The position numbers were made by a program, and so were the translations under genes. Positions 49,735-62,252 of a stretch of 64,000 bases of DNA are shown piece by piece. The notes under the pieces were generated by a model that saw only the letters and a list, made by a program, of their open reading frames with translations, searched no databases and was not told the DNA's origin. Source of the DNA: Sipunculus nudus (lineage: Eukaryota; Annelida; Sipuncula; Golfingiida; Sipunculidae). Within the stretch, counting starts at the first letter, position 1. The number at the start of each line of letters is the position of its first letter. The stretch spans positions 32,537,862-32,601,861 of the forward strand of contig CM049307.1 in the NCBI GenBank assembly GCA_026874595.1, given 5' to 3'.

Positions 49735-52700
49735 AATAAGTGACCATGGGTCATGATGTTCAATTGACTAGGAAGACATTCACAAAATGAATTTTATCAC
49801 CTGAATGCCAATTTTTTTTTAGGTGGAATCCCTATTCAACTGAAGCATAGTTTGGAGAATATTGGTAACAGAGACCTAATTTCAGGTTTGAGGGGAGATT
49901 TTTCATGGACCTCCCTAGATGTATCTCAAGTAAGAAGAATCTAGGTTCAATGGTTACAATTTGTGCCCTGTTAACAGACCACCACATTTATTAAGGTCTC
50001 AAAAATTGAGAAAAAATTGTGTAAAAATTTAAAAAAATCAAGGTGGCACCACCAGTCTATATTAATCAATGAAACACACCATGATGAACATGCGTGCAAA
50101 AAATCATGGTCATCAGTACATTAGTTGTTCAGATACTGGAGCTTTTGTATCAAATTTTTTAATTACTCTAGGGGGTACTTCTGAGCCCCATAGCTGGGAG
50201 AATATGAGAGACAGAGACCTCATTTCAGTTTTCCACAGAGAATATTCATGGATCTACCTGGATGTCAAGTTAGAAGATTCAAGGTCTAATGGTTACGATT
50301 TGTGCCCTGTTAACAGATGATCACTTCATCTGAAGGTCTATCAAATAGAGAAACAAGGGACCTATGGGTCACGGCGCTCAGCTGTAATATATGATAAAAA
50401 AATATGTTTAAGACTGAGGCACATGCTAATTTTATGTGGTAAAAAAATAAGCTGTATTATGAGCTGTTGTTGTTTAGCTAATGTATGATTTTGATAGTAC
50501 CTTTGGAGACAGGGAAGAGGATTGATTTTATTTAATTTATTAACAAATGGAGTGCTATTGTCACACAGATTTTGACTTGGCCATATAACTTATAAGCAGA
50601 ACATATAATATAAGAGTTTAACTATTTATTAAAAAAAATTACAAATATTGTCCCAAATATAATTTTTATTAAAAATAATACAAGAATCGTATGATTTTTT
50701 TTAAATAAAATAAACTGAAATGATTATTAAAATAATATTAAAGAATATATTCATGAATGCAGTCATGAATACATTTCGAAAGTATTTGCACTGGTATTCA
50801 TATACTTTCATTTTTGCCTGAATTCCCATTCTTATGAAAGAAATTTTATAATGGAGTACATATTCATATTCGTATTTAAATACAGTTGCAAAGTATTTGC
50901 ACCATGTCAGGTATTTATTCAGTTTTCACCAAACAATGATGTTGAGAATCCAGAATATACAAAATTCACAAATTTAAATAATGATCATAAGTACCTGGTT
51001 TTATTGCTTTTATTTATATTAAAAAAAATAAATGTAATATATTCATTTTGGACTAATTTCACATCAATGTACACACTAGACACAGTAGGAATCTAGATTA
51101 ATATTATCAACTGCATCTTTGTCTATCATTAATTTCTTTCATATGATCCCTAATGATTAGTAATGAATATATGATTTGCTTTATTATCATTAAAATTGAA
51201 CTGAAAAATACCATAGGTGACTGCATGGTGTTATTTGGAATACGTGACATTCTATCCATCAATAAAAGATTCTTATATCATCAGTAACTGTTAACAGTTA
51301 ATTTCCTGTTATTATCAACTAACAAATTCCTTTTCTATTTTTCTTTAATTTGTTATTAAAAACCAATAAAAATTGATTAATTTATTGTTATGTTGTTGGT
51401 TGAAACTACTAGATGAGTTGGGTTGGACACCTGGATCAACTGTGGCTGGCCATAAGCTGCCTGGCTGCCCCAGTTTATGCCTTGCTTCAAGCATGCATAA
51501 TTTGCTGAAAGTTCAATAAGGTCAACATAAATGTGACTCAAGAGGGGCTGGAGAGAGCCAAGGTCTGACATGGTCTCATAAAAACATTCATAAAAGCTAC
51601 AATTTTTTGCCAATTTCTTTCAGCTTTCTAAACTAAAAAGCTGAAATCCTTATGTGTGCATGATATGAAAATTATACCAACAGTGCTCACAGATAACAAA
51701 CGTGCCATGGTCAAAGTTGGGCAAAATTTAAGGTACTAATTTTATATTTATACTGATAACTTATAAAATTTGAAAAATTCAGAACTAATTTTGGGTATTC
51801 AATTAAATCTTGATTAAATAATGTTACATCCCTGACAAAAAAATCTCTAGCTTCAGCAATCCTCTTGTTAAGGGAGTAAATATATTTCTTGATTTTTTAA
51901 AAAGTGCATTATGTTTGGGCCCATAACTTAAAACAATTACGCAATACTGACATCATTTCTGGCATGTGCATAGAGAATGTATAGAAATATATGTATATTA
52001 TATTTGATTAAAGTCAGATCAGTGGTTTTGATATTAGGCACTCTTGAAGTGTAACAATGAGTTTTTAATGGAAAAATGAAGTTTTTAATTAATATCTCAA
52101 AGGCATTAAGTCCTAGTGACCAATTTCTTGGCATGGTAGGGGATTTTTGAGACATCTAATTGTATGCCAAATTTAAGGAACTGAGAGCTAAAGCTGGGGA
52201 GCTGAGCTCTTGCAAACTGCATGACACTAGCTTGATGTAAACAATATTTACATGGTGCTTGAAAACTTGAATAAAATCTACAGTTTTTGATCAACTGGTT
52301 TCAAATTTTTGGTGTTTACAGACAAGATATTAACAAAATCATGCTGTGAAAATTAAATCCAGAGTACTTACAGGAAAAAAACGTGCCATGGTCAAAGTTG
52401 GGCAAAATTTAAGGTACTAATTTTTTATTTTTGTTAATATTTTAAAAAATTTTAAAGATTTTGATCTAATTTTGGGTATACAATTTAATTTTGATTAATT
52501 AAAGTTATATTACTTGAAAAAAAGTATATAGCTTTAACCAGTTTTGTGTTAAGTGATCAAATATCTTTCCTGATTTTTCCAAAATGCATTATGTTTGGGC
52601 CCATAACTTTTTTATATTATATAATACAGACATAATTTCTGGCATGTACATAGGAACTATATAGAGGAATATTTATGGTAAATATGAGGAAAGACAGATG

Positions 52701-53295
52701 AGTGGTTTTGATATTAGGCAGTCCTGAAGCGTGAAAATAGGTTTTTAATAAAAAAAAATGAGGTTTTTCCTTAATTTCTCAAGGGAACGAAGTTGCAAAG
52801 ACCCAGTTTTCGGCTTGGTAGGAGATCTTGGGAACATCTAACATAATGCCGAATTTTGGATTCATTGGTCGTACGGTTTCAAAACGTGCCACATCTACGG
52901 ACGGATGGACGGACAGACGGACGGACGGACGGACGGACAATGGACCACAACTATAGCTCAGATGACTTATAGTCAGCTGAGCTAAAAACGCAGAAAAAAT
53001 TCCAGCAAAAATCCAAGTGGCACCACCAGTGTGCAGGAACTGATGAAACCCTCAGTGTTGAAAATGCATACAAAGAATCATGGAGATCGATGCATTAGTT
53101 GTCAGATACTGGAGCTTTTAAATCAAATTTTTAATTATTCTGGTGGTTACCTCAGAGCCCAAAAGCTTGGAGGATATGGGTAACAGAGACCTAATTTCAT
53201 GTTTCCAAGGATATTTTTCATGGACCTCCCTGAATGTCAAGTTAAAAAATTCTCGGTCCAATGGTTAAGATTTGTGCCCTGTTAACCACTGACTA
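49735..53295 (+). mobile_element. Family B element copy 4, split by family B copy 5
   Basis: The 5' part (49735-50351) starts AAGTGACCATGGGTCATG and carries two core units of about 335 bp. The remainder (52986-53295) continues the same core after the nested element. The text joins as 'ATAGAGAA' then 'GCAGAAAAAATTCC'. The 3' hairpin is missing: the core ends at TGTGCCCTGTTAACC (53273-53287), directly before a minisatellite. Confidence 0.72.
50352..52985 (+). mobile_element. Long family B element copy 5, nested and complete
   Basis: It starts AACAAGGGACCTATGGGTC and GCTCAGCTG; it ends with the hairpin AGCTCAG.TGACT / AGTCA.CTGAGCT and CTAA (52982-52985). A GACGGACGGACGGACGG tract lies at 52898-52938. 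The body differs from the short B elements and matches 33829-36830 and 27470-28395. No transposase or Rep/helicase ORF is visible, so it is non-autonomous despite its 2.6 kb. Confidence 0.8.
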
Positions 53296-53307
53296 CCAGT
53301 ACTTGGA

Positions 53308-53613
53308 ATGACATATGGTACAGTAATTTCTATTACAGCAATATCTCTAGCTGTTACAGTAATCTCTTTTACAGACACAGCATTAGCTGTTACAGTAATC
53401 TCTATTACAGACACTTCTCTAGCTGTTACAGTAATCTCTATTACAGACACATCTCTAGCTGTTACAGTAATCTCTATTACCAACACTTCTCAAGCTGTTA
53501 CAGTAATCTCTATTACAGACACATCTCAAGCTGTTACAGTAATCTCTATTACCAACACTTCTCTAGCTGTAACAGTAATTTCTATTACAGGCCCATCTCT
53601 AGCTATTACAGTA
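53308..53613. repeat. 36-bp minisatellite, left part
   Basis: The unit is GCTGTTACAGTAATCTC then TATTACAGACACTTCTCTA, about eight copies. The 36-bp period keeps both strands open: + strand TVISITDTSLAV repeats, - strand SVIEITVTARE repeats. Nothing suggests that it is translated. Copies continue at 55037 after the inserted TIR element. Confidence 0.92.
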
Positions 53614-55036
53614 CCGTAAAATCTCCACTTAAAACCGCGGTTTAATCAAGAAATTCAAAATCTTGAAATCAGGTTGATTTCCTGAAAGCACTGTGCGGTT
53701 TATACTAGAAGGGTTTCCTGAATATCTTCCTGACAGACATCGTTTTTGGGCCGGTGAGTGGGCGATAATACAGCAACTTTTGAAGGCCGTTCTTAGCAGC
53801 AGTCTTGTATGCATGGGAGCCGTGCGTAAATGTATTATTTACGATTATTTGTTATTTATAAATTAAATACTGCTGATAAGTTTTCGTGTGATATATAACT
53901 TGTTATAAAATCTTGGTAATTGTCACCAAATAATACGTTTACAATAACCCTGCTGTAACCTGGTAACACACAGCGGCCCACTTCGTTGGGTATGGTCAAG
54001 CAAAATTGAAATAAAAGCCTACTTTAAACCCATTTGCGGCATTATTTAGCAATGATTATTTGTTTACAACGTAAAATAAATAAAAAGCTGACATCGTTAA
54101 GAGTCACACAATGGCAGACGATCGTTTTAAAATCAAGTTTGAGTGCCGCCGTGTGCTGAAACGCCCCGGTATTCTGCTAAGAATATTTTGAACGGCTGTA
54201 CGCGGTGGGTGGTAAACAGAACAGCCACCTATTTCGTCCCAGCGTGCCTTGCGCGAACACTGCCTTGACAAAATGGCTCACCACACGGAAACTTTCTTCA
54301 AGAAAAAAAACTTGCTTACCCCGACTGGCCACTTTAATTTTACCTTAAAATCACTCGTTTCCAAGCGTCATGTGTCCTATACGTGCGTATCTCGACAAGG
54401 TAACTTCAGTTACTTTGATGTTTAGTTAAGTTGACCAGCGATGTTTTCAAACGCAGCAAACTGTGACATGGAGCGATGTCAACGTACGATGTGATGATGA
54501 CAATACCGAAGTAACCAGTATGAAAATGATTTGAATCTTCCGAGTAATTTCAGAAGATGGAATTTTCATCAAAAATTAAGATTTTTAAAATATTACTTTC
54601 AGAATTAAATATACAGTGACTTGAAATGGATCAGCAGAATATTTTTTTTTTTCAAAAATATAATGACAAATCAGTAGCAAACAAGAATACGGCAGGGAAT
54701 ATAAAATCTGATTAAACAGGCAGAGGTTCACCGGCCCTTACGTCTTCCCAAACTTCATGCTAGAGTGACCCTGCAAAAAAGTGTTATGATGTATTTAAAT
54801 AAAATGCCCTAGGAATTTTAAAGTGGACAGGAATGGCCGAGTCGCAACCTACGCGTGTTCATTTCTAGATGATAGCTTGATTGTGTCTTTAGTCAAATCA
54901 TTCCGTAGCGAAAGTTGGTGCGGTTTTAAAGGGGGGTTCTTAGTATTTGAGCCCCTCGCGGTGTCTCACCTGGAATTTCGGCGAAGTCTGGGTGCGGTTT
55001 TAATCGGAAGTGCGGTTTAAAGTGGAGATTTTACGG
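53614..55036. mobile_element. TA-flanked TIR element 2, inserted in the minisatellite
   Basis: CCGTAAAATCTCCACTT at 53614 pairs with AAGTGGAGATTTTACGG at 55020-55036; the full terminal repeat is 25 bp with one mismatch. TA flanks both sides (53612-53613, 55037-55038). Removing the element and one TA restores the minisatellite text ACAGTAATCTC. Subterminal repeats of AAAACCGC/GCGGTTTT recur near both ends, as in pogo/Tigger-type elements. There is no transposase ORF; the interior (53,950-54,500) is richer in CpG than the flanks. Confidence 0.85.
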
Positions 55037-55110
55037 TAATCTCTATTTCAGGTACTTCTCTAGCTATTACAGTAATTTCTATTACAGACAAATTTCTCTC
55101 ACAGGCTACC
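55037..55110. repeat. 36-bp minisatellite, right part
   Basis: Two further diverged units (TAATCTCTATTTCAGGTACT, then TAATTTCTATTACAGACA) continue the array at 53308-53613. Confidence 0.85.
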
Positions 55111-58100
55111 TCCAGAACATTATGAATTAAGTTAAGACCATATATCAAACTCAAATTAAATTCAATTTAATATTAAAGTTTAAAGCATGTGTAGACTTAT
55201 ATAAAAATATACAATGAATATTATTCATTACATTTTGGGCCAGGACAGGAATCATCATGAGCTATTGAATTAAAATTTGACAATTATTTCATGATTTTGC
55301 CATCAGTGCTTGAGACATGACTGAATCTTTTATCTGATTTGTGCATTTATGTGTATTCCTAGCTACAACGGGCATGATAACAGATCCATTCATCCTTTTC
55401 TGATCTGAGGTCAGACTGGTCAGATGAGGAAGCATGTCAGTGTTTAAGATCACCTATATTATCCTCCGTCCCCTGATCATTAAGCTCATCAGTGTCGGGC
55501 CTCTATGATCTCATCCCTTAATTGATAGAGTTATTGAGCTGACTCAGCATGTGGATAAGGCACCTCGGCCAGATCCTGCTGCAGCCGGAGAGGATTAACA
55601 CTCACACCTGTACAAGTGTCAGGCTTCTTTATCAGACAGGTATATAAACAACTGAAATTTTAATAAAAAAGATTCTAGCTCTGGACAGCTGGAACTATTA
55701 AAATAGGATGATTCATGTTTAATTTAAAATGCCTTTAGCTCTTAAATGAAACTCTCTAGCTCTGGGCAGCCTGAAGTGTGACTACAGCCTGATTAACACT
55801 GACTTGAAAATATCTGCATTAAACAGCTTAAAATGTTAATTCTTTTTTTCAGATACTGCAATGCGGGCAAATACCATGATTGATTTAAGAGAACCATTAA
55901 GCATCAATAAATTGCTAAATAAATAAACTGAATGCATCACTGCATGAGCTAAATTCTTTTTATCTAGAAGCTAACAGTTAAAAAGTCATGATAGTACATT
56001 TTTTGGAATCCTACACTTTGAGCATGGTTTGATAAGTTAATTGGGAAAAGTAAAAAGGAAACCATACAAAAGCATGCTACCCACAACTGGAGCTTGATAA
56101 TTCTTGAGAATCCATTTGTGTTCAGAACAAAATATCCAAAGTTATACCAAAAACCAGGAACTCCGCAATCCAATGAATGTGTACTGATTGATTTATTTTA
56201 GATCCTCTTCATACTTTTTTCTCTCTCAAATATCTAACATTCATAAGTTGGAAAGCTTATGAAGGTCTACACTGGAAAAATATTTTCCTGGTTCAAATAT
56301 CAAATAAACATGAATGCTTGCTACTCTAAATCATTCATTTTTCAAAGCAACTATGTTTCAAATTATGACATTCCTCATTGATATAAAAGTGGCTGCGGAT
56401 AAAACATGCTGATCTAACCCTTGCAAAGCTTTCCTATAATAAGAAAAAGTAACTCCTTTTTTTAGTTTAATATGAAATTGTAAAGCTTACAAAAATTGCC
56501 ATTTCTAAAATAACCTTTACATAATGGTTATTTTCGTACTCACTGGATGGACCCCACCATTTGCAAACAATTTTCCAAAGCTTTTTGAAACACAAAAGTC
56601 TTAAGATCCTCCTCTCTGAAACATTAGTAATTCCACCATCAGATGTCAGCACCAGTTGTGATGCCTTCTGCAATAAGACAGGTACCTGGGTATATACCCG
56701 GGTGTATAATTGGTCCAGCCTGCATCAAAATCTGGATGTGGATACAATTTACACATTAACTGCAGGGCTTTTTCTTGATGAATATCGTTTCATGGAGGCA
56801 TCAAGGGTTCAATGTGATCTAATTGTGTGAATTTTAGCTGGAAAAACTACCAAGCAGATTTTAAACCTGCCTGCAAGGCCTAATTTCATTTTCAATTTCT
56901 CCCAGGAAGAGTTAAAATCTGCTTTGGTTTCATTCTTCATTATAAATTTATGAATAGAGCTTAAGAACATGACTCATTGAGATAAAAAGAATAGGGTTAG
57001 ATAAATGACCGTTGCAAGATTTAAAGCTAACATTAACTGGTTGTGCCATGAGTATATGTTGAACAAATAAGATTGCATTTCTGTTGCTATACGATCAAAG
57101 AACTTCAGCATTTTAACTGAGCTTTCACACCTGTGGCTTGGGTCAGTTGTCTGATCAGTAAAGGACATATCCATATCATGAATAGCAATTGACACAGATC
57201 AACCTGAAGTTCATATTGGTTTTGTGGTAACACTAAATATATGTAATTATTTTTACACTTCATAGAAATTTGAATTTTAATATATTTTAAAAAATATGAC
57301 TATTAACATTAAATAAAGGACATAAACATATCCACATATAAAAAAAACAGAGCTCGGTATACTATATGATACAAATTAAAAGAGAAAACCTGCCAAAAAT
57401 GGCATACAGTTGATCCTACAACAGTGCAGGCAATGTTAACATTCCACCTGGTGATGTACTGCATACATAACTTACTGAGCACCATATTCTATAAACTAGG
57501 CAATAAATAATGGATACAGCATTCTGTTTTTACTGGTGCAGCTTGATACTAGTTTATCACGAAATCTGTAGGTCAACATGCTGTAACTGTCTGACCTCTC
57601 AGCCCATGGTGGATTATCATACAAGTGACCTATCCAAACTACAATTTATGACAGGGATCCCTTAATGTTATATTTGTCAATCTTCATGTCAAAATCAGTA
57701 TTTTTCATCAAGTTTAAGGAATTGAAATTGGACCTGATACCTTCCAAGAATAAAATAGAAGATTATTAAGATAAACTGGGATTTGTATTAAAATAAACAA
57801 AATCAGCAAAGTTGCTTCTTTATTCAGATTATACTTTAAAAATTATTTTACTTTGCACCTAATTTCAGATTGTACAGACAAGATATAATGCTGTTTTTAT
57901 ACATAACAGGCCTTCATCGCTATCAAACCAGATTAGTGATCAAAGTCGAACAGTCATAAACTGACTACATTCACCAGGCACGGATCTTATCAGGGACGGT
58001 CAAGTAGAGAGAGTGATGATTACGAGCTGACCGGTGTGATAATGATCAGAACCTCTCATCCTGTGTGGAATCTTGTACAGCCATAATATGAGCAGAAATC

Positions 58101-58439
58101 ACACAGAGCCGCATGTCTACACCAGTCGTTTTATTTGATAGCCTGTTCTACTCATTCTGACACTATTGTATTCAAAGTTCACCCTTAAATTCCAGATTCG
58201 TTCACAGATAGTGGTGGCAATAATGTACAAACACATATGGATCCTACAGATAGGCAAACCTAGGAAATTTACTGTCGATGAGGAGAATCTTCTTCAATCA
58301 TAGTGAAAGTCAGAAAGTTAACAGAAAGCCAAACTTTGAAATATTTTGTCATGCTCATCATATTATCCTGCCATCATCAATGAAAATTAAAATATTTTAA
58401 TAAAATGTATACTTAACCAGAATGAACTTAATTTGTGAC
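55111..58439. other. 3.3 kb without recognised genes
   Basis: Unique-looking sequence. 55,370-55,620 and 57,930-58,140 have balanced composition. A splice-bounded open segment on the minus strand (56667-56544) is discussed under findings. No PKG homology was found. Confidence 0.5.
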
Positions 58440-58811
58440 TGCAAGTGGCAATGATGGAGGCAAGTAGCAAAAACAAGGAAGGGTTTATAGGTGACACCAC
58501 CAGTCTCCTGTACAAGACAAAGCTATCTTAATTTTTTGGTGATCCTCATTTTTGGATAAATCCATGCAGCTTTTCTTGAGATATTTAAGATTTTCTGTGA
58601 TTTTCACAAATATTCAAGGTCACTCTCTAATAATGGTTATGACACCATTTTATACAGACTTTGTCTTCTCACCCATAGTTATGCCATATGTCATGACTGG
58701 TAATGTGGCGATTGAAACATTTTTAAAGTTACTTGGTTCCCAAGATATCCCTGTGGGGGCAGAACCATGCTGAAACCATGGAATTCCTAGACTGGAAGTC
58801 TGGTGATACAT
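58440..58811 (+). mobile_element. Family E fragment (3' part)
   Basis: 'GTGGCAATGATGG', 'CACCACCAGTCTCC' and 'TTTTTGGATAAATCCATG' match the last unit of the element at 39.5-39.9 kb. It ends with a hairpin remnant CCTAGACTGGAAGTCTGGTG then GATACA. The 5' end is missing. Confidence 0.72.
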
Positions 58812-59800
58812 TTGCATTGCATAAATTCCAAACTGATATAGTCAAAATGAAAGCATTAATATATAAATAAATCAATATACAGACCACATGCTTTTAACTT
58901 GCATACATTCCTTTTGTTAGAGGTTAGGTGGGATTTCTGTTGGTGGCCATTGCCTGACGAATATGTATGAATGTGAATGATTAGCTTTACAGCAAGTTAC
59001 TCTGGTGTATAGCATGACAACATTGAAAGATAAAATGCCACTCCAAATGTAGGAGAGCCTGCATTCATTTAAAGGCAGAGAAAATGATTGCAACTCCAGA
59101 TATGTGCTGGTTTTATTTTTATGTAATCTAAGTAAAAATAATGTGTTGTTATCATAAAGGGCACTGCATGTTGACATCATGTCTTAATGTTTATGAAGGA
59201 TTAGGGGAGTAAGCGGGAAAACAGGGCACCTGTCTTATAAAGGTCATGGGTCATATTACCCAGGATCAAAGGTCTACAGGTATATGATGACAAATACCTT
59301 TTGTGTTTCCTAATTCTGTTGATCTAATGGATAATTTAACCTGGTGCCTACGTAGTTCAACATACATTGTACACATCTTTGTGTACCATACAAACAGGAC
59401 AAATTTAATTTCATAATCCACACAAAGTATTTCATTTTACATTGGCAAGTGGCATAAAACCTGCCAATCCTCATAAGTGTCCTTTTGAAATTAAATTGAT
59501 AAATATGATGCTGAAACATGAAAAACTAGATAATCACTAGAGGAAAGCAATTATGGGGTAAAACTCTGCCATAATGAATATTTTAATGTTGAATTAGCAA
59601 AACTACACCTTAACAGAGTGATGGAAATTGTGAAATATGATCATGAAGGCAAAAAAATTCACCTGCATTGCAATCGAATTCATCAAAGATTTGTTGTTGA
59701 GAGTTGTGTGTGACATTTTTGTATGAATTTGCTTTTCTTACTGGCCAAATTATACTTTGGGAATCTGATAATGGAATCTAATATTTCTGATTCAGCATTT
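58812..59800. other. Intronic spacer
   Basis: AT-rich sequence; nothing recognised. Confidence 0.5.
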
Positions 59801-62153
59801 AACAAGTGACCCATGGGTCATGACGCTCAGCTGACTGGGAAGAGATTCGCAAAAGGAAATTTTATCATCAGAATGGTAGTATATACCCATTCAACTGAAG
59901 CATCAAACAGATTAACCAACAGGCCAAGATTTAGTCTGTATTTATATATCTCAAAAATAGCGAAAAATGTGTAAATTTTTAAAACTAGAATACGGGTAAC
60001 CGACAAGTGACTACATGTATCTGCCAAAATCGGATAGTGAGGCATGGATTGAGTGGCAAGGGGAAATAGAGTGAGGTATGTTGCATATTAGCATGGATGT
60101 CTGCAGCCTAAATGTGTATGTAGGTTGTGCCACCTACCACAAATCCAGAAAGCTGTCCAAGTTGTATACACCTGCAAAATTTTAGGCAGAAAAGTCAAAC
60201 CACTACATGTATATGAGCGATTTTTGCCCATGGCAGACAAACAGACAAACACTGTGCAAAAATCTTTGCAGGTAACCCCTCCAGTTTTGTGTATGATAAA
60301 GACCTATGTGAGATCTAAACACATGCACAATTTTGGCCCAATCGATCAAATGGTTCCTGAGATATGAGCTTGGATGTGTCCAGTGTTAACTAGAATGTAG
60401 GTGGCGCCACCTGTCATAAAATCAAGAAAGCTGTCCACGATGTATAAACCTGCAAAATTTTAGGCAGTTATGTCGAACCACTACAGAGAAATGAGTATTT
60501 TAGGCCACGGCAGACTAACAGACAGACGCTGTGCAAACATTGTTACAGGTGGCGCCACCATTTTTTGTGTATGTTACAGAGCTATCAAAGGGCTACATTT
60601 GTATAAATTTTATTTCCTGATCGGTCAAACGGTTCCCGAGATATAAGCTTGGATGTCATCAGCGTGAACGTGAACGTAGGTGGCGCCACCTGTCATAAAA
60701 TCAAGAAAGCTATCCTGGATGTATACACATGACGAATTTCAGGTGAATTAGTCAATTCACTGCAGAGATATGAGTGATTTTAACCCAAGGCAGATGAACA
60801 GATGGACACTGTGCAAACATGGTTACAGGTGGCGCCACCATTTTTTGTGTATGTTATAAAGCAATCCAAGGGCTACATTTGTATCAATTTTATTTCCTGA
60901 TCGGTCAAACGGTTCCCGAGATATGAGGGTTTATGAGTGGAAACAGACCCACAAATGGACACTGGATAGACAGGAAAGGTCAGAGGTCAATGCAAATTGG
61001 TTAGGCACCAGTTCACATGTGACCCGATAATAGGTGTAAGTTTGGGAAAAATCGGTCCATTAGTCTCCTAGGAGCTCTCTGGAAAGGAACGCAGCCGCGG
61101 CGGAGGAACTCGGTTAAAAACATAGTATCCGCAAAACTTCGTTTTGGCGGATACAAAAATACAGGTGGCTCCACCATTCTGCAGAAACTAATAAAAACAC
61201 TTAATGGTCAATATCCATGCAAAAAATCATGGTGATCTCTGCATTAGTTGTTCAGATACTTCAGTGTTTGTATCAAATTGTCCATTATTCTGAGGGATAC
61301 TTCGGAGTCCTATAGCTTGAAGGATATGGGTAACAGAGACCTAATTTCAGGTTTCCACAGGCACCTTTCGTGGGCCTCCTTGCATGACAAGAATGAAGAT
61401 TCTAGGTCCAGTTGTTGCGATTTGTACCCTGTTGACAGATAACCACATCTTTAAAGGTCTCAAAAAAAAGAATAAAATTCGTAAAAATTTAAAAAAAAAT
61501 AGAGGTGGCACACCCAGTCTGCAGAAACTGATGGAACAGCTCATGATCAATATGTATGCCAAAAATCATGACCATCAGTGTTGTAGTTATTGAAATACTG
61601 CAGTTTTTGTATCAAATTTTCCATTATTCTGGGGGGGGGGGGGGGTATTTTGGACCCATACAGCTTAAAGAATATGGGTAACAGAGACCTAATTTCAAGT
61701 TTCCATGGAGACTTTTCATGGGTCTCCCTGTGTGTCAAGAATGAAGATTCTTGGTCCAGTTTTTATGATTTGTGCCCTGTTAACAGATGTTCATATCTTT
61801 AAAGGTCTCAAAAATACAGAAAAATTTCGTAAAAAAAACCGAACAAATACAGGTGGTGCCACCAGTCTGCAGAAACTTATGAAACACTCCATGATCAATA
61901 TCCATGCAAACAATTATGGTTATCTCTGCATTAGTTGTTCAGATACTTCAGCTTTTGTATCAAATTTTCCATTATTCTGAGCTGTACTTTGGAGTGCCAT
62001 AGCTCAAAGGATATGGGTAACAGAGATCTAATTTCAGGTGTCCTGGTTAACGGACGGACAGACGGACAGACGGACAGACAGACAGACGGACAGACGGACG
62101 ACGGACAAAGAGTGATCGCTATAGCTCAGATGACTTTCAGTCAGCTGAGCTAA
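59801..62153 (+). mobile_element. Family B element copy 6, split by family A copy 4
   Basis: It starts AACAAGTGACCCATGGGTC and GCTCAGCTGA; it ends with the 12-bp hairpin and CTAA (62150-62153). A GACGGACAGACGG tract is at 62051-62103. Core units of about 300-340 bp resemble those at 4.66-5.79 kb almost line by line. A 15-base G run lies at 61631-61645. The family A insertion occupies 59983-61156. Confidence 0.85.
59983..61156 (+). mobile_element. Helitron-like element, family A copy 4, nested in family B
   Basis: It starts AACTAGAATACGGG and ends with hairpin GTATCCGC AAAAC-TTC-GTTTT.GCGGATAC followed by AA. Four GGTGGCGCCACC boxes lie at 60401, 60549, 60680 and 60828. A GCCGCGGCGGAGG run lies at 61094. 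The host B text (TTTTTAAA before, AAATACAGGTGGC after) joins as in the uninterrupted B copy at 4.85 kb. Confidence 0.88.
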
Positions 62154-62252
62154 AAACTGCAACCCGTGATGATTGCTATTTTAAACAATCCCACAGACAG
62201 TTTTTCAATATATTTTCATGAAAACAGTGAAATTCCCTTGTATGAAAACTGC

